DNA of 30,389 nt from NCBI GenBank assembly GCA_031363085.1, contig JANLTU010000251.1, positions 1 through 30,389 of the forward strand. The letters run 5' to 3'. Below are positions 6,529-14,155 of this stretch, one piece after another (positions within the stretch are counted from its first letter, which is position 1; every line of letters begins with the position of its first letter). Both the position numbers and the translations under genes were made by a program. This stretch comes from UBA6921 sp031363085. GTDB taxonomy: Bacteria; Pseudomonadota; Gammaproteobacteria; SG8-11. The notes under the pieces are model-generated. The model had not been told where the DNA came from. It saw only the letters and a program-made list of their open reading frames with translations, and searched no databases.

Positions 6529-7821
6529 TTACGGCGTGAACAGCCGCGCCGCCGCTGCGGGATTCGACGGCAGATACAAATGCAGATACGACGCCTGCAG
6601 GCGTCCCTGGCGATACACCGCTTCGGCACGTCCGCGCGCGCGCTTGTCTTCGGTCAGCGCGAACGGCACCAGCGGCGTTTCGGTGCGCGAGTGATGGAAA
6701 CTGTGGCCGCGCAAGATGCCTTCCGGTAACGCCACGCTTTGCAGGCCCAAATTCGCCAGCTTGGATTGCATTACCGCGTGGCCGGGCAGCACGCCTGCCA
6801 TGTCGGCGCGCGTGCCAGCGGCGTTGGTGAGTGATTCCAGTAAATACAACAACCCACCGCATTCCGCGACCAGGGGTTTGCCGCGCGCATGATGTTCGCG
6901 CAGCGCGATTTTCATGGCGTTGTTGGCGGCGAGCCGGTGCAGATGCAGCTCGGGATAACCGCCCGGCAAATACACGCTGTCAGCTTCGGGCAAGCGCGCA
7001 TCGTCGAGCGGCGAGAAAAAGACCAGCTCCGCCCCCAGTGCTCGCAACAGATCGAGATTGGCGCGGTACAAAAATGCAAACGCGTGATCGCGCGCCACGG
7101 CGATACACAGGCCCTTCAAGAGTGTCGGCACCGATTCGGTTGCGCCCGTTTCAAAGGCGACAGCCTCAGGCAGCGGGATCGTTCCGGTTTCGGCCAAGGC
7201 TGCCGCAGCACGTTCCAGGCGCGCATCGAGATCGTCGATTTCCCCAGCCTGTACCAAGCCAAGATGGCGGTGCGGCAGGCTGAGTTGCGCATCGCGCGGC
7301 AGAGTGCCGAAACAACGCAGGCCGGGTGGCAGACTCTCGGCGACCATGCCCGCGTGGTTGGCGCTGGCAACGCGATTGGCAAGCACACCAGCGCAGCGCA
7401 GTTGCGGACGGTAGCTCGCGAGGCCGTGCGCGATGGCACCGAAGGTTTGCGCCATGGCACTGGCGTCGATGACCGCGAGCACCGGCAGACCAAATTGTTC
7501 TGCCAGATCGGCAGACGACGGCGTGCCGTCGAACAAACCCATCACGCCTTCCACCAAAATTAAATCCGCTTCGCCGGCCGCGTGATACAGCAATTCGCGG
7601 CAGTGCGCTTCGCCGCCCATCCATAAGTCAAGCTGGTACACCGGCTGACCCGAGGCGCGTTCCAGAATCATCGGATCGAGAAAATCCGGACCGGTTTTGA
7701 ACACCCGCACGCGCCGGCCCTGGTTGCGATGATGCCGCGCCAACGCCGCCGTGACGGTGGTCTTGCCCTGACCCGAGGCTGGGGCGCCGATCAGCAGTGC
7801 CGGGCAGCGGCGCGTGCTCAT
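6529..7821 (-). CDS. cobB: Cobyrinate a,c-diamide synthase (CobB/CbiA)
   Basis: 430 residues. The enzyme amidates the a and c side chains of (cob)yrinate using glutamine and ATP. The N-terminal dethiobiotin-synthetase-like domain starts with the P-loop GAPASGQGKTT (12-22) and has LVEGVMGLFDG (about 89-99). The C-terminal class-I glutamine amidotransferase domain has YLPGGYPELH and the nucleophile Cys321 in PLVAECGGLLYL; GHSFHHSR provides the catalytic histidine region. It is the first gene after the cobalamin riboswitch, about 190 bases downstream. Its Shine-Dalgarno site is weak. The anaerobic-pathway name cbiA would fit equally well. Confidence 0.95.
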   Translation of the reverse strand: MSTRRCPALLIGAPASGQGKTTVTAALARHHRNQGRRVRVFKTGPDFLDPMILERASGQPVYQLDLWMGGEAHCRELLYHAAGEADLILVEGVMGLFDGTPSSADLAEQFGLPVLAVIDASAMAQTFGAIAHGLASYRPQLRCAGVLANRVASANHAGMVAESLPPGLRCFGTLPRDAQLSLPHRHLGLVQAGEIDDLDARLERAAAALAETGTIPLPEAVAFETGATESVPTLLKGLCIAVARDHAFAFLYRANLDLLRALGAELVFFSPLDDARLPEADSVYLPGGYPELHLHRLAANNAMKIALREHHARGKPLVAECGGLLYLLESLTNAAGTRADMAGVLPGHAVMQSKLANLGLQSVALPEGILRGHSFHHSRTETPLVPFALTEDKRARGRAEAVYRQGRLQASYLHLYLPSNPAAAARLFTP

Positions 7822-8014
7822 AGCGACACCACACCGTTGAGAGGCACAGCAGCATCAGCCGTCGCCAAAGTGAACATCCGCATTTTTTCGCCCGCGCGCA
7901 CCCGCGCAATCCAACTTTAGATTGAGTGACGGAAGTACACGGAGGAGCAAAACGGGAGCGAAACAGCAGGCTGCACCCGTGGCATCGCCCTCCGCGATAC
8001 CCGACGTAACATGC

Positions 8015-8303
8015 ACAGGCCGGTCTCCGGGCTCACGAGCGGGAGGGTTCCATTTCCAATTCAAGTCGATACGTCGTTACTCCACCTCGTGCTACAGCAC
8101 TGTCTGTGGCGGAGCGCCTAGTCTCGATTTGAATTGGAAATGGAATCTCTCCCGCGATCCGCGCCTTCCCATGTTTTTCAACACAGTGGCGTGCGGCGGA
8201 TCGTTGACTCGTTTACCGTTGCGGGGGCAGCGCCGGGGTAGTTCGTGATGAACGCACCGGCTTCCCGTTTAACCCCGTCGACGTAAGGTCGCGGGGAACC
8301 TGT
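8015..8303 (-). promoter_or_regulatory. Class-I cobalamin (B12) riboswitch with an inserted repeat element
   Basis: Read on the minus strand: P1 is ACAGG (8303-8299) pairing with CCTGT (8019-8015). A CCCCG...CGGGG hairpin (P2 region) follows, then GGGAAGCCGGTGC and the core GCTGCCCCCGCAACGGTAA. Next are GCCACTG and GGGAAGGC. The exact B12 box GAGCCCGGAGACCGGCCT lies at 8034-8017. The stem GCGGGAG/CTCCCGC (8155-8149 with 8045-8039) lies in the usual variable position before the B12 box. Its loop is occupied by repeat copy B (8047-8146). All core elements outside the insertion look intact. It precedes cobB and presumably represses the cobalamin/cobalt genes when adenosylcobalamin binds. I could not resolve the expression platform between 8014 and 7822. 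Confidence 0.93.
8047..8146. repeat. Palindrome-ended ~100-bp repeat, copy B (inverted), inside the riboswitch
   Basis: Inverted relative to copies A and C. The ends GTTCCATTTCCAATTC (8047 on) and GAATTGGAAATGGAAT (to 8146) are complementary. The core contains AGCGCCTAGTCTCG and GCACTGTCTGTGGCGG, which are the reverse complements of the copy A core with substitutions. The stem carries a compensatory change (C:G in place of T:A at terminal-repeat position 16) and T:A at position 9. Only about three loop bases of the riboswitch stem remain outside the element. Confidence 0.85.
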
Positions 8304-8318
8304 AGTAATGAGGTGTGG

Positions 8319-8348
8319 ACTCTAGCCGCTGAAGCAATTCAGTGTCAA
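8319..8348 (-). promoter_or_regulatory. Sigma-70 promoter for the cobalamin riboswitch transcript
   Basis: On the minus strand a perfect -35 TTGACA (8348-8343) is followed, after 18 bases, by TAGAGT (8324-8319). The expected start point near 8312 lies about nine bases before helix P1 of the riboswitch at 8303, which supports the assignment. Confidence 0.7.
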
Positions 8349-8479
8349 CGACTGAAAAAAAACGTGACGGGTGCGTGGTTGCTAAATATAGTTTTAAGCT
8401 GCGGATCCCTTGAGCCTAACGCTACGATTAGACTGAAAGCGGAGGTTTTCCACAGTTTTTTAGATGAGGAGTGTTACGA

Positions 8480-9277
8480 ATGCACGTTGCCGCTTTGTAT
8501 CGTTATCCCGTAAAGGGGTTCACTGCTGAGCAGTGCGAAACCTTGTCTGTGCTGGAGGGAGGGCGAATCGCGGGGGACCGGGTTCTGGGGGTTCGATTTG
8601 CCAATGCGGCGGTTCCAGACGATGCCTGGGGCACGAAGCATGAATGTATCGCACTGGTAAATACACCTGGGCTGGCACGGCTTCAAATGGAGTTCAATCA
8701 CGAAATGCAGCGGCTTCGCATCAGCCGGCAGGGCGAAGTTCTGGTTGACGCTGTGCTGGATAGCGCGGGGCGCAGGCATTTCGCCTCAGCCATTGCGGAA
8801 TATGTCCTCAGCCTCGAAGCAAATCCGCTGTCCTCGCGCCCGGATCGACTTCCATTGCGGATTGTTGGTGATGGAATTACGCCGCGTTATCAAGACGACG
8901 AGGAAGGGTATGTGACCCTGCACGGGCGTCCGAGTCTTGCGACGGTAGCGGCGGCGGTCGGTGTTCCCGATCTCAGCGAACATCGGTTCCGTTCAAATAT
9001 CGCCCTGGACGGCCTGGAGGCGTGGGAAGAGCAAGGCTGGATAGGCGGAAGTATTCGCATCGGTGAAGTCAACTTCGAAGTCGTGAACGCAAAAGACCGC
9101 TGTCTTGCCACGCACGTTAATCCGCGCACCGGGCAGCGCGACTTGACCATCATGAAAACATTGCGCGAGGTTTTTCCGTGTGAAAAACCAACGTTTGCAA
9201 TTGCGATGATGACCGCCGGCTGCGGGGGCACTCTTCATGTGGGTGACAAGGTTGAGCTCAGGGATCGAGCGTTGTGA
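8480..9277 (+). CDS. MOSC-domain protein (MOSC N-terminal beta-barrel plus MOSC)
   Basis: 265 residues from the ATG at 8480; GAGGAG lies eight bases upstream, which decides this start over a GTG three codons earlier. An N-terminal beta-barrel domain opens with VAALYRYPVKG. The MOSC domain follows, with YVTLHGRPSLATV, FRSNIALDGLEAWEEQGWIG and AKDRCLATHVNPRTGQRDL. Cys208 is the conserved cysteine that ligates or sulfurates molybdenum in mARC/YcbX-type proteins. These enzymes reduce N-hydroxylated compounds or act as sulfur carriers for the molybdenum cofactor. No ferredoxin domain is fused, so an electron donor would be separate. Divergent from the cobalamin riboswitch. Confidence 0.85.
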   Translation: MHVAALYRYPVKGFTAEQCETLSVLEGGRIAGDRVLGVRFANAAVPDDAWGTKHECIALVNTPGLARLQMEFNHEMQRLRISRQGEVLVDAVLDSAGRRHFASAIAEYVLSLEANPLSSRPDRLPLRIVGDGITPRYQDDEEGYVTLHGRPSLATVAAAVGVPDLSEHRFRSNIALDGLEAWEEQGWIGGSIRIGEVNFEVVNAKDRCLATHVNPRTGQRDLTIMKTLREVFPCEKPTFAIAMMTAGCGGTLHVGDKVELRDRAL

Positions 9278-9491
9278 CGGTGGTCGCTGGGTGCGCCGAA
9301 ACTCAAAAGGGGTATGGGAACTCACATAGAAGTGCCGACTAAAAAATTACCCCATCCGTAAGCGGTGGAGCATTCAACTCTTAAGCGCCCCCCTTTAAAT
9401 ATTTATACCATGATCTAAAATTCTTGCGCTCGTAGCCTAAGCGAATTTATCAACATGAGCCCCATCACGCCACTGTGAAGGAGCCTCGCTT

Positions 9492-10034
9492 GTGTGTAAG
9501 CACCCCGGGTTACTTGCAATTTTTTCGTTGATTCTCCCCGCTCTTGAGCCACTCGCCGCATCTGCGGATGAATACGACAACGGCATAGAAGCTTACCAAG
9601 CGGGTAATTACACCCAGGCTTTACAGCAGTGGCTTGCGCTTGCCAAACTGAGTCACGCGCAAGCCACCTACAACCTCGGCTTCATGTACGAATTCGGCTA
9701 CGGCGTAGCGCCGAATGACGCGCAAGCGTTCAACTATTATCTGCGTGCAGCGCAACAGGGACACGCTCAGGCACAACACACGGTGGCCTGGATGTACGAA
9801 CGCGGCAAGGGTGTAAAAGCGAATCGTGCGCAAGCTGCACACTGGACAAGAATCTGGGCGAACTCCACCAAGCTTGGCAACGCGGAACGTAAAAATGAAT
9901 TAGACACCAAGGCATTTCTGGACCAGCTTATATTCGAGCTGAAAAAAGCCGACGCGCGTTACGATGCACAGAAACAAAAAGCAGCGCGGCAAAATCCACC
10001 GGTGGAATTGGAAGCAAGTAACCAAACATCGTAA
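9492..10034 (+). CDS. Exported Sel1-repeat (SLR) protein
   Basis: 180 residues starting with GTG at 9492; AAGGAG eight bases upstream (9478-9483) fixes the start. Residues 1-25 form a signal peptide ending near LAASADEY. Sel1-like helical repeats follow: AQATYNLGFMYEFGYGV (about 56-72) and AQAQHTVAWMYERGKGVKAN (about 92-111), with a degenerate repeat before them (DNGIEAYQAGNYTQALQQWL). The C-terminus is lysine- and glutamine-rich and probably helical. SLR proteins are usually scaffolds in the periplasm; no partner can be named. Stands alone. Confidence 0.82.
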   Translation: MCKHPGLLAIFSLILPALEPLAASADEYDNGIEAYQAGNYTQALQQWLALAKLSHAQATYNLGFMYEFGYGVAPNDAQAFNYYLRAAQQGHAQAQHTVAWMYERGKGVKANRAQAAHWTRIWANSTKLGNAERKNELDTKAFLDQLIFELKKADARYDAQKQKAARQNPPVELEASNQTS

Positions 10035-10072
10035 TCCGAGCGCATCGCCCAGACTGCCCTGTTCGCGGCGAT

Positions 10073-10107
10073 AAAAAAAGCCAGATGGACGAAGTCACAT
10101 CTGGCTT
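10073..10107 (-). terminator. Rho-independent terminator of the 23-residue peptide gene
   Basis: The 10-bp stem AAGCCAGATG/CATCTGGCTT (10078-10087 with 10098-10107) is followed on the minus strand by a run of seven T (10079-10073). It lies 47 bases after the stop of the small gene at 10155-10226. The plus strand has no T-run, so it works for minus-strand transcripts. Confidence 0.85.
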
Positions 10108-10154
10108 GATACGGTCGTGCTGGAATTCGTAACGACTGATTTCTAATTCTTGGA

Positions 10155-10226
10155 TTACTGGCCGAATACCATGCCCGTGAAGGCCAAGCTGAACAGACAA
10201 ACGAAGAAAATAATTGCAAGTTCCAT
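10155..10226 (-). CDS. Tiny single-helix membrane peptide (23 residues)
   Basis: ATG (10226-10224) follows a very strong purine-rich site GGGGGAG four bases upstream. The product starts MELAIIFFVCLFSLAF and ends TGMVFGQ: one transmembrane helix with almost no soluble part. A strong terminator follows 47 bases after the stop, so a short dedicated mRNA is likely. No neighbouring complex is visible. Comparable peptides act as small subunits of respiratory or transport complexes, but no family was recognised and the function is unknown. Confidence 0.6.
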   Translation of the reverse strand: MELAIIFFVCLFSLAFTGMVFGQ

Positions 10227-10657
10227 AACACTCCCCCTATCAGATTAAGTTAAAAAACGGATTTAACGGCAGATAAGGGTAAAGACAATCCCTGGCGCGG
10301 TCAATCTTTAGTCTCTATCTGAGAGTCTTCCTATCAGCTCCAAGTACACCAGCGACACACAAGTGAGTGCAATGCACTTCGGGCTATGCTCCCCGCGCGC
10401 TTACAGGTTACACAGCAGCGCAATTCAGGTTCTATGGGATTGGATAGTCCTACTCGCTGCTAACCGCTAACCGCTCAATGCGAACGGAATGTAAGCAGTA
10501 TTTCCCTAGTAAATCTCTCAATAATTAACTTAATATTGACATGGATAATGCCTGTTATTAAAATGTATCTGGGATGCATCAGTATCTGAGTACCGCAGTC
10601 GGAGATTGATGTGTAACCAAAACTACACACCGGAACAATTCTTAAGGAGAAGCCACC
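10227..10657. other. 431-bp intergenic region between two divergent tiny genes
   Basis: No protein gene is seen. It holds the leader and unresolved promoter of the minus-strand 23-residue peptide and the promoter of the plus-strand 24-residue peptide (10536-10564). A short tandem GCTAACC repeat occurs around 10456-10472. The right part is clearly AT-rich (10505-10565). Confidence 0.6.
10536..10564 (+). promoter_or_regulatory. Sigma-70 promoter for the 24-residue peptide gene
   Basis: A perfect -35 TTGACA (10536-10541) is followed after 17 bases by TAAAAT (10559-10564). Transcription would begin near 10571, giving an approximately 87-base leader before the ATG at 10658. Confidence 0.6.
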
Positions 10658-10732
10658 ATGTTATTCGTCGTTCTTGGAATGGGTGCGATCATTATCGGCA
10701 GCATTGTGTATGACGTCATGACCCATGAATAA
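10658..10732 (+). CDS. Tiny single-helix membrane peptide (24 residues)
   Basis: ATG at 10658 is preceded by AAGGAG with ideal eight-base spacing. The product starts MLFVVLGMGAIIIGSIVYD and ends VMTHE: one transmembrane helix and a short acidic/His tail. A consensus promoter lies upstream and a large hairpin downstream. It diverges from the other tiny gene at 10155-10226 and might be the first cistron before the haem/FGE genes. No family recognised. Confidence 0.6.
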   Translation: MLFVVLGMGAIIIGSIVYDVMTHE

Positions 10733-10758
10733 GCCTTTGTAGCTGTCGCTCGTTGCTG

Positions 10759-10801
10759 CGTCTCGAACGCAGGCGCTCCCCCCGCGCCGTCGTTCGAGAC
10801 G
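10759..10801 (+). terminator. Large GC-rich hairpin downstream of the 24-residue peptide gene
   Basis: An 11-bp perfect stem, CGTCTCGAACG (10759-10769) with CGTTCGAGACG (10791-10801), encloses a second stem GGCGC/GCGCC (10772-10776 with 10785-10789) and a C-rich loop. No T-run follows, so it may be a weak terminator, a 3' stabiliser of the tiny mRNA, or an attenuator ahead of the gene at 10899. Confidence 0.5.
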
Positions 10802-10898
10802 GGAGCGTATTACCAAGTTCACTCCGCTTTGTTCGCCTTGATCTAATCGTTATACTGCATGCCCGCCGCAGGATGCGGCTGTCTTTGGATTTGTTTGC

Positions 10899-11933
10899 GT
10901 GCTCCGATTAAAACTTTTCTTGATGAGTTGCATACTGTTGAGCGCGGTGACGGTGTTTGCCGACGCCGCGTTGCCCCATGTGCGGCTTGTGGGTGCACAC
11001 GGTGGCCCGCAGGGCTGCGCCACATGCCATGTCGGTCAGCCGCTGGTGTTGGCGCGTAGCGTGCTTGCCGAGTGTCGCGAGTGCCACGGTGATGCGCTGC
11101 GCTTACCGGACGCAGTGCAAGTCGCGCAGGAGGAGAGCAAGGCGGTAACGTCGGAGCCGCTGCTGCCCACCAAGAATGAAGCCGGCCTCGGCATGAGCGT
11201 CACCATGTATTACGACGACACGCGCATCGGCGCCGAACCGAACGCGATGGCGTTGATCCCAGCCGGCGAGTTTGTGATGGGGACCAACACGCGTCTGTCG
11301 GACGAAGGCCCTGAACATAAAGTCACGCTCGGCGCCTTTTACATCGACAAATACGAAGTGACCAACGCGCAGTACAAAAAATTTATCGACGCGACCAACT
11401 ATAAATCGCCGCAGTTGTTTGAAAACCGCAGTTATCCGAAAGGCAAGGTGGATCACCCCGTTGTTTATGTGTCATGGACTGACGCCGAAGCCTATTGCAA
11501 GTGGGCGGGCAAGCGCTTGCCCAGCGACGAAGAGTGGGAAAAAGCCGCGCGGGGCAGCGACGGACGCAATTATCCTTACGGTAACGAATTCGATTTCAAC
11601 AAATCTAACGGGCCGGTACGTTGGACCGCGCTCAAGCAGGCCGGCGACACCGCACCGGTGGGGGCTTTCGAAGACGGCAAAAGCCCGTATGGACTGTACG
11701 ACATGTCGGGCAACGTCTGGGAGTGGACGGCGTCGTGGTATCGCGCTTATCCGGGCAATACCCGGCCGTCGGAAAATTACGGCGAAGTGTACAAGACCCT
11801 CAAGGGCGGCTCGTGGTGGGACTGTTCGTTTTACCAATGCGGCATTTCTGCGCCCGCCTATAATCGTGCCTTCTTTTTAAAAAGCACCAGGAACAAAAGC
11901 TTTGGCTTTCGGTGCGCCAAAGATGCTGGATAA
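10899..11933 (+). CDS. Exported two-haem cytochrome c fused to an FGE-sulfatase (SUMF1-fold) domain
   Basis: 344 residues from GTG at 10899; the ribosome site is weak and a later ATG (10923) is possible. Residues 1-23 form a signal peptide. Two CXXCH haem-c sites follow: CATCH (40-44) and CRECH (59-63). A linker leads to the FGE-sulfatase fold (about 115-341): MALIPAGEFVMGTN, YIDKYEVTNAQYKKFI, WTDAEAYCKWAGKRLPSDEEWEKAARG, YDMSGNVWEWTASW and FGFRCA. In GGSWWDCSFYQC, Cys309 and Cys314 have the five-residue offset of the copper-binding cysteines of true formylglycine-generating enzymes. It could be a periplasmic copper oxidase fed by, or feeding, the haems; that is inference. Probably co-transcribed with the next gene 16 bases on. 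Confidence 0.8.
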   Translation: MLRLKLFLMSCILLSAVTVFADAALPHVRLVGAHGGPQGCATCHVGQPLVLARSVLAECRECHGDALRLPDAVQVAQEESKAVTSEPLLPTKNEAGLGMSVTMYYDDTRIGAEPNAMALIPAGEFVMGTNTRLSDEGPEHKVTLGAFYIDKYEVTNAQYKKFIDATNYKSPQLFENRSYPKGKVDHPVVYVSWTDAEAYCKWAGKRLPSDEEWEKAARGSDGRNYPYGNEFDFNKSNGPVRWTALKQAGDTAPVGAFEDGKSPYGLYDMSGNVWEWTASWYRAYPGNTRPSENYGEVYKTLKGGSWWDCSFYQCGISAPAYNRAFFLKSTRNKSFGFRCAKDAG

Positions 11934-11949
11934 TTCGGGAGACTGTTGT

Positions 11950-12891
11950 ATGCGTCGTGTATTGCTGAGTTTGTGTTGTGGGGTTGTGCTGAACGCTTAC
12001 GCTGCCGAAGCGCCCCGCGTGGCGCCCGGAATGGTGCAGGTGCCGGCGGGCGAGTTCATCATGGGCAGCAACAACACTGGTGAAGCGCAGGTCGGCAAAG
12101 AATTCGGCAATGCCAAGCCGTGGTACCTTGATGAGCATCCGCAGCGCAAAGTCAAAACGTCTGCGTACGCCATCGATCAATTTGAAGTCAGCAATGCGCA
12201 ATATCGCGAGTTCGTGCAGAAAGCGCAGCATGCGCCGCCGACCGTGTGGGTCGACGGCGGCTACATCCTGAGCATGAAACTGGAAAAGCTCGCGCCGCTC
12301 GACGTCGAACAGTTGCGTAAGCTCGTTGCCAAGGTGTTCCATCTTGACATTGACGCCACCAAAATGGACAAGGAGCAGTTGCTTAAGGCAGTGAAAGACC
12401 GTTTGGTGTTGATGGACAAACTGCCGGTCACTTTCGTCAGTTGGTTTGATGCCGATGCCTACTGTCGTTGGGCTGACAAGCGCCTACCGACCGAAATCGA
12501 ATGGGAAAAAGCCGCACGTGGCACGCAGGGTAACGAGTTTCCGTGGGGCAACGAATGGGCGGCCGGCAAGAGCAACAGTGGCGATGAGTCCTGGGACGAC
12601 GGCGTAGCGCCAGTCGGTTCCTACCCGTCCGACAAATCACCGTTCGATGTGTACGACTTGGCGGGCAATGTTTCGGAATGGGTCGAGGACTGGTATAAAC
12701 CGTATCCGGGTTCCGATTACAAGAGCGACGACTTTGGCACCAAATACAAAGTTATTCGTGGCGCCGCGTGGGGGCGTGAAGGCCATTACGCGATTAAACT
12801 GTTTCAACGCGGCGCGTATCGTTTTAATCTGAGTCCGGATTCAACTCTCGCCGATCTGGGCTTTCGTTGCGCAACGGACTTAAAGAAGTAG
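11950..12891 (+). CDS. Exported FGE-sulfatase-fold protein lacking the copper-site cysteines
   Basis: 313 residues from ATG at 11950, preceded by GGGAG at about eight bases. The signal peptide ends near NAYAAEA. The fold markers are present: MVQVPAGEFIMGSNN, YAIDQFEVSNAQYREFV, WFDADAYCRWADKRLPTEIE, YDLAGNVSEWVEDW and LGFRCA. Where FGE has Cys-x4-Cys after the GGS motif, this protein reads RGAAWGREGHYAIKL, with no cysteine, so copper-dependent Cys oxidation is unlikely. It also carries an insertion of about 50 residues (KLEKLAPLDVEQLRKLVAK and onward, about 100-150) that looks helical. It may be a ligand-binding or partner subunit of the haem fusion just upstream. Weakly paralogous to it through the shared fold. 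Confidence 0.8.
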   Translation: MRRVLLSLCCGVVLNAYAAEAPRVAPGMVQVPAGEFIMGSNNTGEAQVGKEFGNAKPWYLDEHPQRKVKTSAYAIDQFEVSNAQYREFVQKAQHAPPTVWVDGGYILSMKLEKLAPLDVEQLRKLVAKVFHLDIDATKMDKEQLLKAVKDRLVLMDKLPVTFVSWFDADAYCRWADKRLPTEIEWEKAARGTQGNEFPWGNEWAAGKSNSGDESWDDGVAPVGSYPSDKSPFDVYDLAGNVSEWVEDWYKPYPGSDYKSDDFGTKYKVIRGAAWGREGHYAIKLFQRGAYRFNLSPDSTLADLGFRCATDLKK

Positions 12892-12956
12892 TCGTACCGC
12901 TTCGTCGTTTCCCGAAACATCGCGCTCAGGACGGCGCTTCAACACAAGGTGCTTGC

Positions 12957-14123
12957 ATGGACGCCAAAATTCTCAAGCCTGATTATCACAGCGGCAGCAT
13001 TGCTAACGTAATGAGTTCACTGATTGCCGGGTTGGGCGGCAAGGCGCCTTACAATATTTTTCCGCAATTACCGGCCGCAGAAATCGCGCAAGCGCGCAAC
13101 GTCGTGCTACTGGTGCTCGACGGCTTGGGCTACAACTATTTGATGACGCGTGACCCCGCCAGCACACTGCGCCGCCACCTGCGTGCACGCGTCACGTCGG
13201 TGTTCCCGACCACCACGGCGAGCGCAATCACGACATTTTTAACCGGGCTTGCGCCGCAACAGCACGGGCTCACCGGCTGGTTCATGTTTTTGAAAGAGAT
13301 CGGCGTGGTCACGGCAATCTTGCCGTTTCAACCGCGTTACGGCGGGGCGTCGTTGAGCGCGGCGAAGAGCAGCACGGCCGATGTGTTCCACCTGCGTTCC
13401 ACCTGCGAGCGCATCACGCGACCTTCATACGTAGTGACGACGCAGCGCATTGTGAATTCCGAGTTTAGTCTGGCCACCACGCGTTCGGCGCAGCGGCGTG
13501 CGTATGAAAGTCTCGACGAATATTTGGCGCTCATTGAGCAGACTGTGCGTGAGCCGGAAGCCAAATACATTTACGCATACTGGCCGGAGTTCGACAGCAT
13601 CTGCCACACCCACGGCGTTGGCAGCGCGCAGGCGGCAGCGCATTTCACCAAGCTTGATATTTGTTTTTCGGTACTCACGGAATCGCTGGCCGGTACTGAT
13701 ACGTTGTTGCTGGTTTGCGCCGATCATGGCTTGATCGACACCACGCCCGCGCACACCATCGCGTTGGAGTCGCATCCGCGCTTTGCCGAAACCCTTGCGC
13801 TGCCGTTATGCGGCGAACCGCGCGTGGCCTATTGCTACGTGCGCCCGGCACGCGTCGCCCAGTTCGAAAGTTATGTCACGCAGGAATTGTCCGAATATTG
13901 CTGGATGATTACCGCTGAACAGGCCATTGCCGAAAATATGTTTGGTACCGGCACCCCGCACCCGCACCTGTACGACCGCATCGGCGATTATTTATTGCTG
14001 ATGAAAGACAACTACGTGATCAGCGACTTGCTGCGTGGTGAAAAACCCTTCTCACAAATCGGCGTGCATGGCGGCCTGACCGCCGACGAGTTGTATGTGC
14101 CGCTGGTGGTCGCGCGGGTGTAG
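12957..14123 (+). CDS. Alkaline-phosphatase-superfamily phosphodiesterase/nucleotide pyrophosphatase-like hydrolase
   Basis: 388 residues from ATG at 12957; an earlier in-frame start would overlap the preceding gene. Metal-site motifs of the type I phosphodiesterase family are seen in order: LLVLDGLGYNYL (first Asp), FPTTTASAITTFLTG (Thr nucleophile), WPEFDSICHTHGVGS (Asp and His), CADHGLID (Asp-His) and GVHGGLTADELYVPL (last His). A two-zinc hydrolase of phosphodiesters or pyrophosphates is predicted; the substrate is unknown. There is no obvious signal peptide, so it is probably cytoplasmic, unlike its two exported neighbours. It follows the second FGE-fold gene by 65 bases. The nucleophile is Thr rather than Cys/Ser, so it is not itself a formylglycine sulfatase. 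Confidence 0.82.
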   Translation: MDAKILKPDYHSGSIANVMSSLIAGLGGKAPYNIFPQLPAAEIAQARNVVLLVLDGLGYNYLMTRDPASTLRRHLRARVTSVFPTTTASAITTFLTGLAPQQHGLTGWFMFLKEIGVVTAILPFQPRYGGASLSAAKSSTADVFHLRSTCERITRPSYVVTTQRIVNSEFSLATTRSAQRRAYESLDEYLALIEQTVREPEAKYIYAYWPEFDSICHTHGVGSAQAAAHFTKLDICFSVLTESLAGTDTLLLVCADHGLIDTTPAHTIALESHPRFAETLALPLCGEPRVAYCYVRPARVAQFESYVTQELSEYCWMITAEQAIAENMFGTGTPHPHLYDRIGDYLLLMKDNYVISDLLRGEKPFSQIGVHGGLTADELYVPLVVARV

Positions 14124-14155
14124 CGCGGCGTGCAACAAAGTGACGCGTGCCAGCG

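Noticed and set aside
6889..7563. 224-codon plus-strand frame opposite cobB
   Set aside because: Shadow of cobB; translation shows no recognisable domain.
11950..12891. Second FGE-fold protein as a true formylglycine-generating enzyme
   Set aside because: It lacks the copper-binding cysteine pair, so only the fold is claimed.
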